Shown in pieces: positions 51,821-60,487 of a DNA stretch of 64,000 nucleotides. The DNA is from an uncultured candidate division Zixibacteria bacterium (GTDB taxonomy: Bacteria; Zixibacteria; MSB-5A5; SM1-73), in contig CAIVRH010000029.1 of assembly GCA_903908285.1 (NCBI GenBank), forward strand, positions 1 to 64,000. The letters are read 5' to 3'. The position numbers and the translations under genes were made by a program. The first letter of the stretch is position 1. Every line of letters begins with the position of its first letter. The notes below the pieces were generated by a model. It made no database searches. It was not told the DNA's origin and saw only the letters and a list, made by a program, of their open reading frames with translations.

Positions 51821-52318
51821 ATGATTATCTATGAAGAGATATTCCGGGCATTTCAGAAGCTGAAAGTAAAATACGTACTGGTGGGCGGAATTGCAGTTAA
51901 CCTGCTTGGTTGTATGCGAAATACAGCCGATTTGGATGTCCTTGTCGAAATGAGCGATGCTAATCTCAAAAAGATCATGGGGATTTTGAAAAACCTGGAT
52001 TATCATGTGAAACAACCGATTGACCCAATGAAAATTCTGGATAAGAAGACCAGGGAGGATTTAATCGAAAAAAAACACATGAAGGCTCTTAATTTCTACA
52101 AAGAAAGGGAATTAAAAGAAATAGACATTATCATAGAATCCCCCATACCATACAAGGATGCCAAGAAGGATGTTATTTACATTAAAGTAGACGATCTAAG
52201 ATTGCCGGTTATTTCTATAGATAACTTAATAAGAATGAAACAGAAAACCGGACGGGCAGTCGATAAATTGGATATAGCGGAATTAACCAAAATAAAGAAG
52301 TTTAAGAAGGATCTATGA
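51821..52318 (+). CDS. Nucleotidyltransferase-fold protein (DUF6036/AbiEii-like)
   Basis: 165 residues. A pol-beta-type nucleotidyltransferase: VLVGGIAVNLLGCMRNTADLDVLVEM gives GG ... DLD (read in pieces), and KEIDIII supplies the third acidic position. PVISIDNLIRMKQKTGRAVDKLDIAELTKIK is the C-terminal pattern of DUF6036/AbiEii-type enzymes. It overlaps the next small ORF by ATGA, suggesting a two-gene toxin-antitoxin-like unit (inference). Confidence 0.75.
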   Translation: MIIYEEIFRAFQKLKVKYVLVGGIAVNLLGCMRNTADLDVLVEMSDANLKKIMGILKNLDYHVKQPIDPMKILDKKTREDLIEKKHMKALNFYKERELKEIDIIIESPIPYKDAKKDVIYIKVDDLRLPVISIDNLIRMKQKTGRAVDKLDIAELTKIKKFKKDL

Positions 52319-52476
52319 CTTTCGAGTGGGAAACCGAAGACGAGCGGCTTTTAAGATTCATGAAGATACCACCCAAGAAGAAGTTGGAGTGGCTACAGGA
52401 AATGCACGAGTTCATGGTTAAATGCTCATCCAAACGCACTATGGCTATTCGGCGCAAACTGAGAGAAATGAAATAG
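52315..52476 (+). CDS. 53-residue protein coupled to the nucleotidyltransferase
   Basis: Starts within the ATGA overlap of the preceding stop. Sequence pattern TFEWETEDERLLRFMKIPPKKKLEWLQEMHEFM then a basic tail (SKRTMAIRRKLREMK), helical. Short proteins of this kind frequently follow DUF6036-type nucleotidyltransferases. The four-base overlap is good evidence that it is translated. Function unknown. Confidence 0.7.
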   Translation: MTFEWETEDERLLRFMKIPPKKKLEWLQEMHEFMVKCSSKRTMAIRRKLREMK

Positions 52477-52529
52477 TAACTTAATAGATCCTTTCTCCTT
52501 GGAAATCAACACGAGATGGCGATAGAGGA

Positions 52530-52635
52530 TTTTTTGTCCCCCTGACAAGGGGTTCACCCTGCCCTTCGGTCCTGAGACCTCTGGGTCGAAGGAAAGGGAT
52601 TCACCCTGAAGGGGATTCAGGGGGTTCTGAGGACA
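52530..52635. repeat. CCCCTGACAAGGGG-type repeat, distant copy
   Basis: GTCCCCCTGACAAGGGG, TTCACCCTGCCCTTCGG, AGGGATTCACCCTGAAGG and GGGATTCAGGGGG. Same family as the units around the DUF559 gene 49 kb away. Confidence 0.8.
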
Positions 52636-52708
52636 ACATCGTCAACTAATTGCTTATAGCAAACACCAGACTGATTAAACACAAGAAAGAAGAAGGTTGC
52701 GCCACATC

Positions 52709-53221
52709 ATGAAGTCACGATTCCAAAATTCCCATTATTATCTTTTGTTTTTCCTTTTCTGTCTTCTGTTTTTTATTAACGGCTGCGGAGTTTATTCCTT
52801 TTCCGGTTCCGGAGTTTCGGGTGTAAAAACCATCGCCGTACCCTTGTTTGACAACCAGACTGAGCAGTATGGACTTCGCGAAGATCTTACTGCAAAGATT
52901 GCCGACCGATACGTCCAGGATAACACGCTGAAGGTGGTCAACGAGAAGATCGCCGACTCCATCCTGCGGGGAACCATCACCAAATACACCCGGGAAGCCT
53001 ACACCTATGATGAAAACGAAAACATCAAAGAATACATCGTCCGCATCTGGGTGAATGCCACCTTCGAAGAGAAAAAGAACAACAAAACCCTCTGGAAAGA
53101 GGACAATCTTCAGGGGTGGGGGATTTATTCCGCTCAGGATGAAACCGAGGATTTGGGAAAACAAAGAGCCCTGGATAAGCTCGCCGAAGATATTGTGAAC
53201 AAAACGGTTAAAGGCTGGTAA
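52709..53221 (+). CDS. lptE: LPS-assembly lipoprotein LptE
   Basis: 170 residues from ATG 52709 (TTG 52697 is possible but almost touches the SD-like AGAAGG). A signal with lipobox FINGC, then GVYSFSGSG and the LptE pattern KTIAVPLFDNQTEQYGLREDLTAKI, ... ILRGTITKYTREAYTYDENENIKEY (read in pieces). It plugs LptD at the outer membrane to insert LPS. No lptD is adjacent. Confidence 0.85.
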   Translation: MKSRFQNSHYYLLFFLFCLLFFINGCGVYSFSGSGVSGVKTIAVPLFDNQTEQYGLREDLTAKIADRYVQDNTLKVVNEKIADSILRGTITKYTREAYTYDENENIKEYIVRIWVNATFEEKKNNKTLWKEDNLQGWGIYSAQDETEDLGKQRALDKLAEDIVNKTVKGW

Positions 53222-53300
53222 TGGGGATAATCTTAACCTCATCCATGGCTGGTCGCTTCCGGTGCAAGGAAAAGTGAGAAGATTATTTTCTCAAAAACGG

Positions 53301-53329
53301 TTGACTTTAGTCACCAGTCGAAGTAAATT
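53301..53329 (+). promoter_or_regulatory. Sigma-70-type promoter before the porV-like gene
   Basis: TTGACT (53301-53306), 17-bp spacer, TAAATT (53324-53329). Confidence 0.5.
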
Positions 53330-53411
53330 TGAACATATGACAAACAATCATATTTACTGATAGGTAATACTTTAGGCAAGGTTGAAATCACTTTCAAAAA
53401 TGAGGATCATA

Positions 53412-54356
53412 ATGAAAAAACTAATCGGATGGGGAATATTCCTAACGTTTTTGACTGTTTTAATTTCATCTGCTGCTTGGGGAGCCAATTCCAAAGTTGG
53501 CACCACCGCTTATGGGTTCTTAAAAATTGATCCCAGCGCCAGATCCACCGGAATGGGGGGAGCTTTTGTGGGTTTGTCGAATGACGAAGCCGCATTGTAT
53601 TTCAACCCTGCCGGATTGATTCAAACCGAGGGAAAACGCTTTTTCACCACCTATAACAACTATTTAAGCGACATTCAGTCCGGATTTTTAGGTTATATTC
53701 ATCCTTATAGCGAAAATCTCAAGCTGGGCGTTTCGGTTTGCTATTTCAATTATGGTTCTATGATCAAGACCGATGCCCAGGGTGTAAATTTAGGGACCTT
53801 TGGTGCTTCGGATATTGCTTTCGCTTTGTCCTTATCCAGAAAGGTGAATACCCGTTTTAGTTTGGGAGGAACCGGCAAGCTGATCTATGAAAAGATCGAT
53901 GGTTACTCTTCCGACGCCCTGGCTTTGGACCTTGGAGCTTTTTATATCTCAGGGGATAACCGTACGCGCATCGGCGGTATGGCTCAAAACCTCGGGGTCC
54001 AGCTAAAAGGCGCCACCGAGTCGCATAAGGACCAGCTGCCCACATCGGTCAAGCTAGGTCTCTCTCACCAGTTGAGGGAGCTGCCCTTGATTTTTGCCGC
54101 AGATATTGCCAAACCCATGGATAATGACATCTATTTCAACCTGGGTGGAGAGTTCACCGCCTTGAAACCCCTTTATTTGAGGGTGGGTTGGAGCTCCTTT
54201 GGCAAAAACTATAAAACCGATTCCGATAAAGATAATTTGGCGGGATTTGCAGCCGGCTTTGGCGTAACCTGGAAGGTCTACCGCTTTGATTATGCTTATT
54301 CCTCGTATGCCGATTTAGGCGGGGTGCATAAGATTTCGATCTCAGGGGGAATCTAG
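53412..54356 (+). CDS. PorV/PorQ family outer-membrane protein
   Basis: 314 residues from ATG 53412 with signal peptide ending AAWG-A. The N-terminal KVGTTAYGFLKIDPSARSTGMGGAFVGLSNDEAALYFNPAGL (read in pieces) is the PorV/PorQ signature; the remainder is amphipathic strands of a FadL-like beta-barrel. In FCB bacteria PorV shuttles cargo of the type IX secretion system. Whether this homologue does so is unknown, because no other T9SS gene lies here. Confidence 0.85.
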   Translation: MKKLIGWGIFLTFLTVLISSAAWGANSKVGTTAYGFLKIDPSARSTGMGGAFVGLSNDEAALYFNPAGLIQTEGKRFFTTYNNYLSDIQSGFLGYIHPYSENLKLGVSVCYFNYGSMIKTDAQGVNLGTFGASDIAFALSLSRKVNTRFSLGGTGKLIYEKIDGYSSDALALDLGAFYISGDNRTRIGGMAQNLGVQLKGATESHKDQLPTSVKLGLSHQLRELPLIFAADIAKPMDNDIYFNLGGEFTALKPLYLRVGWSSFGKNYKTDSDKDNLAGFAAGFGVTWKVYRFDYAYSSYADLGGVHKISISGGI

Positions 54357-54394
54357 ACTTTGAGTATTTTCTTGGTGTATTTCGCGTAGCTAAA

Positions 54395-54440
54395 CCTTCA
54401 CTTGTCCTGAGTTTATCGAAGGATCGAAGGAGGACTAAGC
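54395..54440. repeat. CTTGTCCTGAGTTTATCGAAGGA-type repeat
   Basis: CTAAACCTTCACTTGTCCTG and GTTTATCGAAGGATCG match 56970-57010 (CTAAGCCTTCACCTGTCCTG, GAAATCGAAGGATGG). Confidence 0.7.
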
Positions 54441-54632
54441 TGGCGAGCTTCAAGTAAATTTAGGTGCACAATCCTCCTGCCCCGGATGCAATAAACGATC
54501 TTTAGGTTTGTGAAATAAATAGCAACCTCCTGCTTTCCGATATATAATGGTCAAGTATTCTCTTGGTTTTTCACGAAAGATATGGTATCCTCTGCCATGA
54601 CCAGTAAATTATCCAACCTCTGAGGTGCTGCT

Positions 54633-55556
54633 TTGCAAACTTATGATTTAGCCATCGCCTGGTGCTGGAAATACGATGCTGATTTTGTCTCCCAGATAGA
54701 TAGCCAAAGCGTGAAACGGGGGATATCACCATATCTGATTCATTTCCATAATTTATTCGAAACCATCACCCGGATGGAAAAAGGAGAGCTGGGGTTCAAA
54801 ATCTTTTTTGACCGGGCTTCCGATCAGGAGGAGGATTTCGAGCAGTTGGCGGATATTTTGCAGAAGCAGGGTGCCAGGATGATCAATGATGTGGATAGGG
54901 CCACCTGGGCAACCGACAAAGCCACCATGCATCTGGAATTCCTCACCCATGGCATACATGTCCCTTATACCATTATATTGCCTCCCTGGGAAGATCGACA
55001 GGAGTTGGATTCGATTCATCTGAATAAGGTTGGAACCCCCTTTGTGATCAAACCTGCTTGCGGAGGATGTGGCGACGGGGTGATCTTAAATGCCCGGACC
55101 ACAGATGACATTCAAGCTGCGCGGCAGCAGTTCCCTTACGATAAATATCTGGTTCAGGAAAAGATCTCGCCGATTCAGATAAATGGACACCGGGCTTGGT
55201 TTCGCGTTTTTTACTCCTGCGGGGAGGTTCTTCCCTGCTGGTGGGATGATCAGACCACCATTGCAGATGTTTTATCCCCATCCGATATCGACCAGAAGAT
55301 TTATTCCGACATTAACCATATCATGCGGAAAATCGCCCAAATTTCCCAATTGGATCTTTTCTCCACCGAAATCGCCTTAACCCAAGAACATAAACTGTTG
55401 GTTATCGATCACGTGAACGATCAGGTGGATCTGAGGAAAAAGTCGGCTTATCTGGATGGCATACCGGATGAGGTGGTGGATGGTATAGTAGTCAATTTAA
55501 TCGACTGGGTAGTAAAAACGATTCATCCATTTTCCACACCCAAAGAGTCCTCCTGA
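54633..55556 (+). CDS. ATP-grasp (RimK-like) protein
   Basis: 307 residues, TTG start with GAGGTG upstream. An ATP-grasp fold: DRATWATDKATMHLEFLTHGI (lid helix region, ~85-107), the P-loop-like KPACGGCGDGVIL (~140), FRVFYSCGEVLPCW, and the metal-binding end TEIALTQEHKLLVIDHVNDQVDLR. It ligates an acid to an amine or hydroxyl by an acyl-phosphate; the substrate is unknown. The stop TGA overlaps the next ATG by one base, so the two are coupled. Confidence 0.75.
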   Translation: MQTYDLAIAWCWKYDADFVSQIDSQSVKRGISPYLIHFHNLFETITRMEKGELGFKIFFDRASDQEEDFEQLADILQKQGARMINDVDRATWATDKATMHLEFLTHGIHVPYTIILPPWEDRQELDSIHLNKVGTPFVIKPACGGCGDGVILNARTTDDIQAARQQFPYDKYLVQEKISPIQINGHRAWFRVFYSCGEVLPCWWDDQTTIADVLSPSDIDQKIYSDINHIMRKIAQISQLDLFSTEIALTQEHKLLVIDHVNDQVDLRKKSAYLDGIPDEVVDGIVVNLIDWVVKTIHPFSTPKESS

Positions 55557-56905
55557 TGCAAAAAGAATTGATGGTGGGAATCTCGGGCATAAGGGGGGTG
55601 GTGGGCGAAAGTTTAACCCCCGATATCGTCTTGAAGTATTCTTCTGCCTTTGGCCATCTGTGCCGATCCGGAAAAGTCGTGGTGGGCAGGGATTCCCGGG
55701 TATCCGGGGAGATGATCCGATCTATAGTAATAGCCGGGCTTATATCCACCGGCTGTCAGGTGATAGACCTGGGTATCTGTGCTACCCCCACCGTGGGAAT
55801 AGCGGTGGAGGGTCTAAAGGCCAAGGGCGGGATAATCATAACCGCCAGTCACAATCCCATCCAGTGGAATGCTTTGAAATTTGTGGGACCCGATGGAATT
55901 TTCTTAAGCCCGGAGGAAAACCGGAAGCTTCTTGATCTGGTGAGTGGTGATAGAATAAAATATCAACTATGGAATAAACTTGGGATAATCGATTTTGATA
56001 ATAGTTGGAGTAGAAAGCATATAGAAAACATCCTTAAATTGAAACACATAAATGTCACGAAGATAAAACAGAAGAAGTTCCGGGTGGTTTTAGACTGCTG
56101 TAACGGAGCGGGTGGAATCGTCTCCCCTGACCTGTTAAAGGATATGGGTTGTGACGTAATTGAGCTTAATTGTAAACCGGATGGAATGTTCCCTCACGAC
56201 CCGGAGCCTACTCCTAAGAATCTCTATTCTCTTTGTCAATCGGTAAAAAAACACCATGCCGATTTAGGCTTGGCCAACGATCCCGATGTGGATCGTTTGG
56301 CAATCGTTTCGGAAAAAGGGATACCGTTAGGCGAGGAGGTTACTTTGGCTCTGGCAACGAAGTTCATTTTAAACCGAAAGTCGAATTCCTCGGTGGTAGT
56401 CAACCTTTCCACCTCACGAATGATCGATGACATAGCCAAGCAATTCAATTCCAGAGTGTACCGAACCAAAGTCGGCGAAGCTCATGTTGCCAGAAAACTT
56501 AAGGAGATCAAAGGTGTAATCGGGGGAGAGGGGAATGGGGGGGTGATCCTGCCCGATTTGCATTACGGACGGGATGCTTTGGTCGGGATGGCTTTGATCC
56601 TGGAATATCTGGCAGAATCCGGAAAATCCATAAGCCAATTAGCCTCGGAACTTCCGCAGTATTTTGTGGTAAAAGAGAAGGCAAGGATTAATAAAAATTT
56701 TGAAAGGAATCTGACCCGGCTGAAAAGAAAATACTCCAGGGGAAAGATAAACTCTTCGGACGGTTTGAGAATAGATTATGACGATTTCTGGCTGCAGGTG
56801 AGAAAATCCAACACCGAACCCCAGGTGCGGATAATCGCCGAAGCCCGGTCACAAAAAGAAGCTTCCAACCTCATTACGGAAGTGCAAAAGATATTAAACT
56901 CGTAG
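55556..56905 (+). CDS. glmM: Phosphoglucosamine mutase / phosphomannomutase
   Basis: 449 residues of the alpha-D-phosphohexomutase family. The phosphoserine loop is TASHNP (~100), the Mg loop NDPDVDRLA (~240), the sugar loop GEGNGG (~325), and the phosphate-binding loop VRKSNTEPQVRI (~420). GISGIRGVVGESLTPD at the N-terminus is closer to GlmM/archaeal-type enzymes than to PGM. With glmS 240 bp downstream it fits the route to UDP-GlcNAc (inferred). Mannose specificity cannot be ruled out. Confidence 0.88.
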   Translation: MQKELMVGISGIRGVVGESLTPDIVLKYSSAFGHLCRSGKVVVGRDSRVSGEMIRSIVIAGLISTGCQVIDLGICATPTVGIAVEGLKAKGGIIITASHNPIQWNALKFVGPDGIFLSPEENRKLLDLVSGDRIKYQLWNKLGIIDFDNSWSRKHIENILKLKHINVTKIKQKKFRVVLDCCNGAGGIVSPDLLKDMGCDVIELNCKPDGMFPHDPEPTPKNLYSLCQSVKKHHADLGLANDPDVDRLAIVSEKGIPLGEEVTLALATKFILNRKSNSSVVVNLSTSRMIDDIAKQFNSRVYRTKVGEAHVARKLKEIKGVIGGEGNGGVILPDLHYGRDALVGMALILEYLAESGKSISQLASELPQYFVVKEKARINKNFERNLTRLKRKYSRGKINSSDGLRIDYDDFWLQVRKSNTEPQVRIIAEARSQKEASNLITEVQKILNS

Positions 56906-57128
56906 GTCCGAAATGTCCCCAAGGACTTTCGGACAACAAGAAAACAGATATTTTAATCCTCGTCGCTAAGCCTTCACCTGTCCTGAGTGAAATCGAAGGA
57001 TGGCTTGGCGAGGGACTGAATCAGTTGTAGTTCGGGTTGTCCCAAAGACCCGTCTGGGCGAAGCTACCCGACAACATATTTTTCTCGTAGGTTCGTACTG
57101 TCCGCCAGGACTTTCGGATAAAAAGATA
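56906..57128. repeat. GTAGGTCCG / GGACTTTCGGA repeats before glmS
   Basis: GTAGGTCCGAAATGTCCCC, AGGACTTTCGGAC, and again GTAGGTTCGTACTGTCCGCC, AGGACTTTCGGAT, with CTGTCCTGAGTGAAATCG between. Related to the hypE leader duplication. No glmS-ribozyme core is visible. Confidence 0.75.
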
Positions 57129-57141
57129 CCAAGGAGTCAAG

Positions 57142-58968
57142 ATGTGCGGCATAATCGGATACGTCGGCAGAGAAAAAGCGGTTCCTCTTCTGGTGGAGGG
57201 TTTGAAGAGACTGGAATACCGGGGCTACGATTCCGCCGGAATCGCCGTGCTGGAAGGCGAAGGGCTGATCTTTGAAAAATGTGCGGGAAAGATATCTGCT
57301 TTGGAGTCTTTGCTCCGCAACAAAAACTTCGATAGCACCACCGGCATTGCTCACACCCGCTGGGCTACTCATGGGGAGCCTAACGATTTGAATGCTCACC
57401 CCCACCTCGATTGTCAGGGGAATATAGCGGTGGTGCATAACGGCATCATCGAGAACTATCGCAGCCTCCGGGAACTCCTGGGTCGCAAGGGTCACAAATT
57501 CACTTCCGACACCGACACCGAGATTTTGGCTCACTTAATTGAGGAGTACTATGACGGTGATCTTCTTGAGGCCACCCAGGCCGCACTCTCCCAGGTGGAG
57601 GGTACCTATGGCATTGCGGTCCTGTGCAAGAACAATCCCCACCAGATCGTAGCCGCCCGTAACGGAAGCCCCCTGGTGATAGGCACGGGCAAGGGGGAAA
57701 ATTTTGTTGCATCGGATGTAGCCGCAATCTTGAGGCATACCAACCGGGTGGTTTATCTGGAGGACCGCGAGGTAGCATTGATTGATCCGGATAATTTCTC
57801 CATCTCCACCGTGGATAAGGTGGAGGTTACTCCGGAGATTCAGGAGATCTCCTGGACCTTAGACCAGATTGAAAAAGAGGGATACCCTCACTTCATGCTC
57901 AAAGAAATCTGTGAACAACCAGTCACCCTGCGGAATGCCATCCGGGGACGCTTGAACTACGAGGAGGGAACTTCCCGGCTAAACGGGTTGAATCTGCAGT
58001 ATGAGGAACTGCACTTAGTCGACCGGATCATCCTCTCCGCCTGCGGCACCGCCTGGCATGCGGCATTGGTGGGGGAATACATGATCGAGGGTACTGCTAT
58101 GATTCCGGTGGAGGTGGAATACGCCTCCGAGTTCCGATACCGCAGCCCGATCATTAACGAAGGAACATTGGTTTTTGTGATCAGCCAATCCGGAGAGACG
58201 GCAGACACCCTGGCAGCGTTAAGGGAGGCAAAAAGGAAAGGGGCAACCGTTCTGGGAATCTGCAATGTGGTGGGAAGCACCATCGCCCGGGAAACCGATG
58301 GCGGAGTGTATATCCATGCTGGTCCGGAAATCGGAGTGGCATCCACCAAAGCCTTCACCTCTCAGATGATGGTGTTGTCTTTGATCTCCTTGTTTTTGGC
58401 CCGGATGCGGACCTTGTCGCTGGAGCAGGGGAGGGAGATCATCGACGCCCTCTACAAAATCCCCGACCAGGTAAATGAAATACTCAAAAACGATTCAACC
58501 ATCCAAAGCATAGCCGAGAAATATTACCAGAAGAACAATTTTCTGTATCTGGGACGGGGATTCAATTTCCCCATTGCCCTGGAGGGTGCTCTGAAGTTGA
58601 AGGAGATATCCTACATTCATGCCGAAGGTTACCCGTCAGCGGAAATGAAGCATGGACCTATTGCCTTGATCGATGAGAATATGCCGGTGGTGGTGATAGC
58701 CCTTAAGGACAAGGTACATGACAAGGTGTTGTCCAACATAGCCGAAATCAAAGCCCGCAAAGGGAAGGTGATTGCGGTTGCCACCCGGGGAGACTCCGAG
58801 ATAGCGGATAAAGTGGATCATGTCATATATATTCCTCAAACTTTAGAGCTTTTGACCCCCATCCTTTCTGTGATACCGCTGCAGCTGTTGGCTTACCACA
58901 TGGCGGTCCTGCGGGATTGCAATGTGGATCAGCCCAGAAACCTGGCGAAAAGCGTAACCGTTGAATAG
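57142..58968 (+). CDS. glmS: Glutamine-fructose-6-phosphate aminotransferase (isomerizing)
   Basis: 608 residues, full length. It makes glucosamine-6-phosphate, the first step to UDP-GlcNAc. Cys2 in MCGIIGYVG is the glutaminase nucleophile; HTRWATHG and HNGIIENY fit the GATase domain. SIS domains carry SACGTAWHAA, ISQSGETADT and the C-terminal LAKSVTVE. AAGGAG precedes the ATG. Confidence 0.98.
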   Translation: MCGIIGYVGREKAVPLLVEGLKRLEYRGYDSAGIAVLEGEGLIFEKCAGKISALESLLRNKNFDSTTGIAHTRWATHGEPNDLNAHPHLDCQGNIAVVHNGIIENYRSLRELLGRKGHKFTSDTDTEILAHLIEEYYDGDLLEATQAALSQVEGTYGIAVLCKNNPHQIVAARNGSPLVIGTGKGENFVASDVAAILRHTNRVVYLEDREVALIDPDNFSISTVDKVEVTPEIQEISWTLDQIEKEGYPHFMLKEICEQPVTLRNAIRGRLNYEEGTSRLNGLNLQYEELHLVDRIILSACGTAWHAALVGEYMIEGTAMIPVEVEYASEFRYRSPIINEGTLVFVISQSGETADTLAALREAKRKGATVLGICNVVGSTIARETDGGVYIHAGPEIGVASTKAFTSQMMVLSLISLFLARMRTLSLEQGREIIDALYKIPDQVNEILKNDSTIQSIAEKYYQKNNFLYLGRGFNFPIALEGALKLKEISYIHAEGYPSAEMKHGPIALIDENMPVVVIALKDKVHDKVLSNIAEIKARKGKVIAVATRGDSEIADKVDHVIYIPQTLELLTPILSVIPLQLLAYHMAVLRDCNVDQPRNLAKSVTVE

Positions 58969-59123
58969 AAACCGATCATCCGTATTGTGCGCACGCACTC
59001 GTCACAGACTCCTGGCCCGTGACAACGCTTTATGGTTTATGGTAAGCTGAGATCTCATAATCCCAAAAGTAGATCCGGTAAGATGCCGTATCAGTACCGG
59101 CTCAATGTTAACCAAAAATACCC

Positions 59124-59151
59124 TTGACAATCCCCCTGCCACATATATATT
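59124..59151 (+). promoter_or_regulatory. Sigma-70-type promoter
   Basis: TTGACA (59124-59129), 16-bp spacer, TATATT (59146-59151), about 110 bp before the lipoprotein gene. Confidence 0.65.
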
Positions 59152-59261
59152 TTTCAAGTTCAGTATTGGATTGGATATGTTCCCGGGTTGATCTCATTCA
59201 TAAAAGAATAATAAATCATCAGTAACCATATAGCTAAAAAGGAAAGGTGGTGAAACATTAA

Positions 59262-59837
59262 ATGAAAAAAGAAATTTCTGTTGTGGGTATGGTTGTTTGT
59301 GCTTTTCTGCTTTTGATTTTAAGCTGCCAAAGTGCACCTCAAAAAGAGCTGACGGATGCTAAAGCCGCCTTGGCAAAAGCCCAGGAGGCGGAAGCGGATA
59401 AATACGCCTCCGATCTTTTTAATCAAGCCAAAGACTCCATCACCGAAGCGGAGAATTTGATCGCTTCCAAAAAATATACAGAAGCAAAAGAGCTTCTGAT
59501 CAACGCCAAGACTGTAGCCGAGTCAGCTGCCCAACAGGCAGTCATCACCAAGGACGAGACCAAAACCGAAGTGGAAGATTTTTTCGCAGCCATCGATGGT
59601 GCCAGAAAACAGCTGGTAGAGACTCAAAATCTGGCAAAACAGTGGAAGCTTCCCGATGCGGTATGGAAGCTCACCGACGAGACCGCCAGATGGGATCAGG
59701 GACGAAACAGAGCGCAAACCGAATATAATGCGGGAAACTACTACCTGTCCAAGCAACTGACTGCCCAGATCCACCAGGAGATAACCTCAAAAGACAACGA
59801 GCTAAGAAATCTGATCATGGAAAAGCAGAAGAAATAA
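59262..59837 (+). CDS. DUF4398-type coiled-coil lipoprotein
   Basis: 191 residues. Signal with lipobox LILSC, then an Ala/Lys/Glu-rich helical region with internal repeats (ADKYASDLFNQAKDSITEAENLIASKKYTEAKELLINAKT, read in pieces) typical of DUF4398/SlyB-like TPR lipoproteins. It probably lies in the periplasm anchored to the outer membrane. AAAGGTGG precedes the ATG. Own promoter and terminator. Confidence 0.8.
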   Translation: MKKEISVVGMVVCAFLLLILSCQSAPQKELTDAKAALAKAQEAEADKYASDLFNQAKDSITEAENLIASKKYTEAKELLINAKTVAESAAQQAVITKDETKTEVEDFFAAIDGARKQLVETQNLAKQWKLPDAVWKLTDETARWDQGRNRAQTEYNAGNYYLSKQLTAQIHQEITSKDNELRNLIMEKQKK

Positions 59838-59943
59838 TCTCTCTTTGAAACGGAGTATCGTAACCGGTTCAAAACTTAATGGATTTGTTGGGAAAAGACA
59901 GATTCTAAATTGGATTTCTAACGGCTTTTGGATTCTTGATCTC

Positions 59944-59980
59944 AAACCGGCATCTAATTAAATTAGGTGCCGGTTTTTTT
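59944..59980 (+). terminator. Intrinsic terminator
   Basis: AAACCGGCATCTA pairs with TAGGTGCCGGTTT (one G-U) around a short loop, followed by seven T. Confidence 0.85.
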
Positions 59981-60016
59981 GGGATAAAATGAAATGGCTT
60001 GAGTAACTTGAATCAT

Positions 60017-60140
60017 GAATCCCCGGAGCCAAGCCGGGTACGGCAAATGCCGGGATGAATCCAAAATTAAAAGCAAAGAGAGGGTCAGCTCCCGTCCCCT
60101 AAAGCCGACCGCTTCCCCATTCGGGGATTCTCTCTTTGCT
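60017..60140 (+). ncRNA. Riboswitch-like structured element
   Basis: GAATCCCC (60017-60024) pairs with GGGGATTC (60123-60130), enclosing CGGCAAATGCCG and GGGTCAGCTCCC hairpins. AGCAAAGAGAG (60072-60082) is perfectly complementary to CTCTCTTTGCT (60130-60140). The two long pairings cross, so they are alternatives, as in a switch. GGGATGAATCC resembles a conserved segment of the ydaO (c-di-AMP) class, but the full consensus is not evident. No obvious gene is directly downstream; the sigma-54 gene starts 350 bp later with its own promoter. Confidence 0.45.
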
Positions 60141-60431
60141 ATTATATTTGCCAGGTTTTGTTTTTTTCTTACCCGGTATCGTCTCCCGATTCAATCGTTT
60201 CTTGTTTCTGCCAACTCCTTCGTTTTGTCTGTTTTAATATCGTCGACTCATGTGTCAGAAGCTGTCATCTGATTTCAACTATTTTTACCCTAAAGAAATT
60301 TTTTGAAGAAACAGCGCAGCGGAGAATTAAATCACCTGACCAGCCGGAAAGTCAAAGAGAATACATTTGATTTCTTTCCCCATCCGCACGCATAAACCAA
60401 ATTAAAATAAACGTCTCCCCTTCAATTTCTG

Positions 60432-60459
60432 TTGACAAATCCTTGATTTGAATTAATAT
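60432..60459 (+). promoter_or_regulatory. Sigma-70-type promoter for the sigma-54 regulator gene
   Basis: TTGACA (60432-60437), 16-bp spacer, TAATAT (60454-60459). Transcription would begin near 60466, which excludes the ATG at 60464 and supports ATG 60488. Confidence 0.65.
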
Positions 60460-60487
60460 TCGGATGATAGTATACTTCGGGGAATAT

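Noticed and set aside
56906-57141. glmS ribozyme upstream of glmS
   Set aside because: The interval holds dispersed GTAGGTCCG/GGACTTTCGG repeats; the conserved ribozyme core is not visible.
60015-60272. Plus-strand frame of 85 codons over the structured element
   Set aside because: Starts inside the predicted RNA helices, has no SD, and its composition follows the RNA structure rather than codon use.
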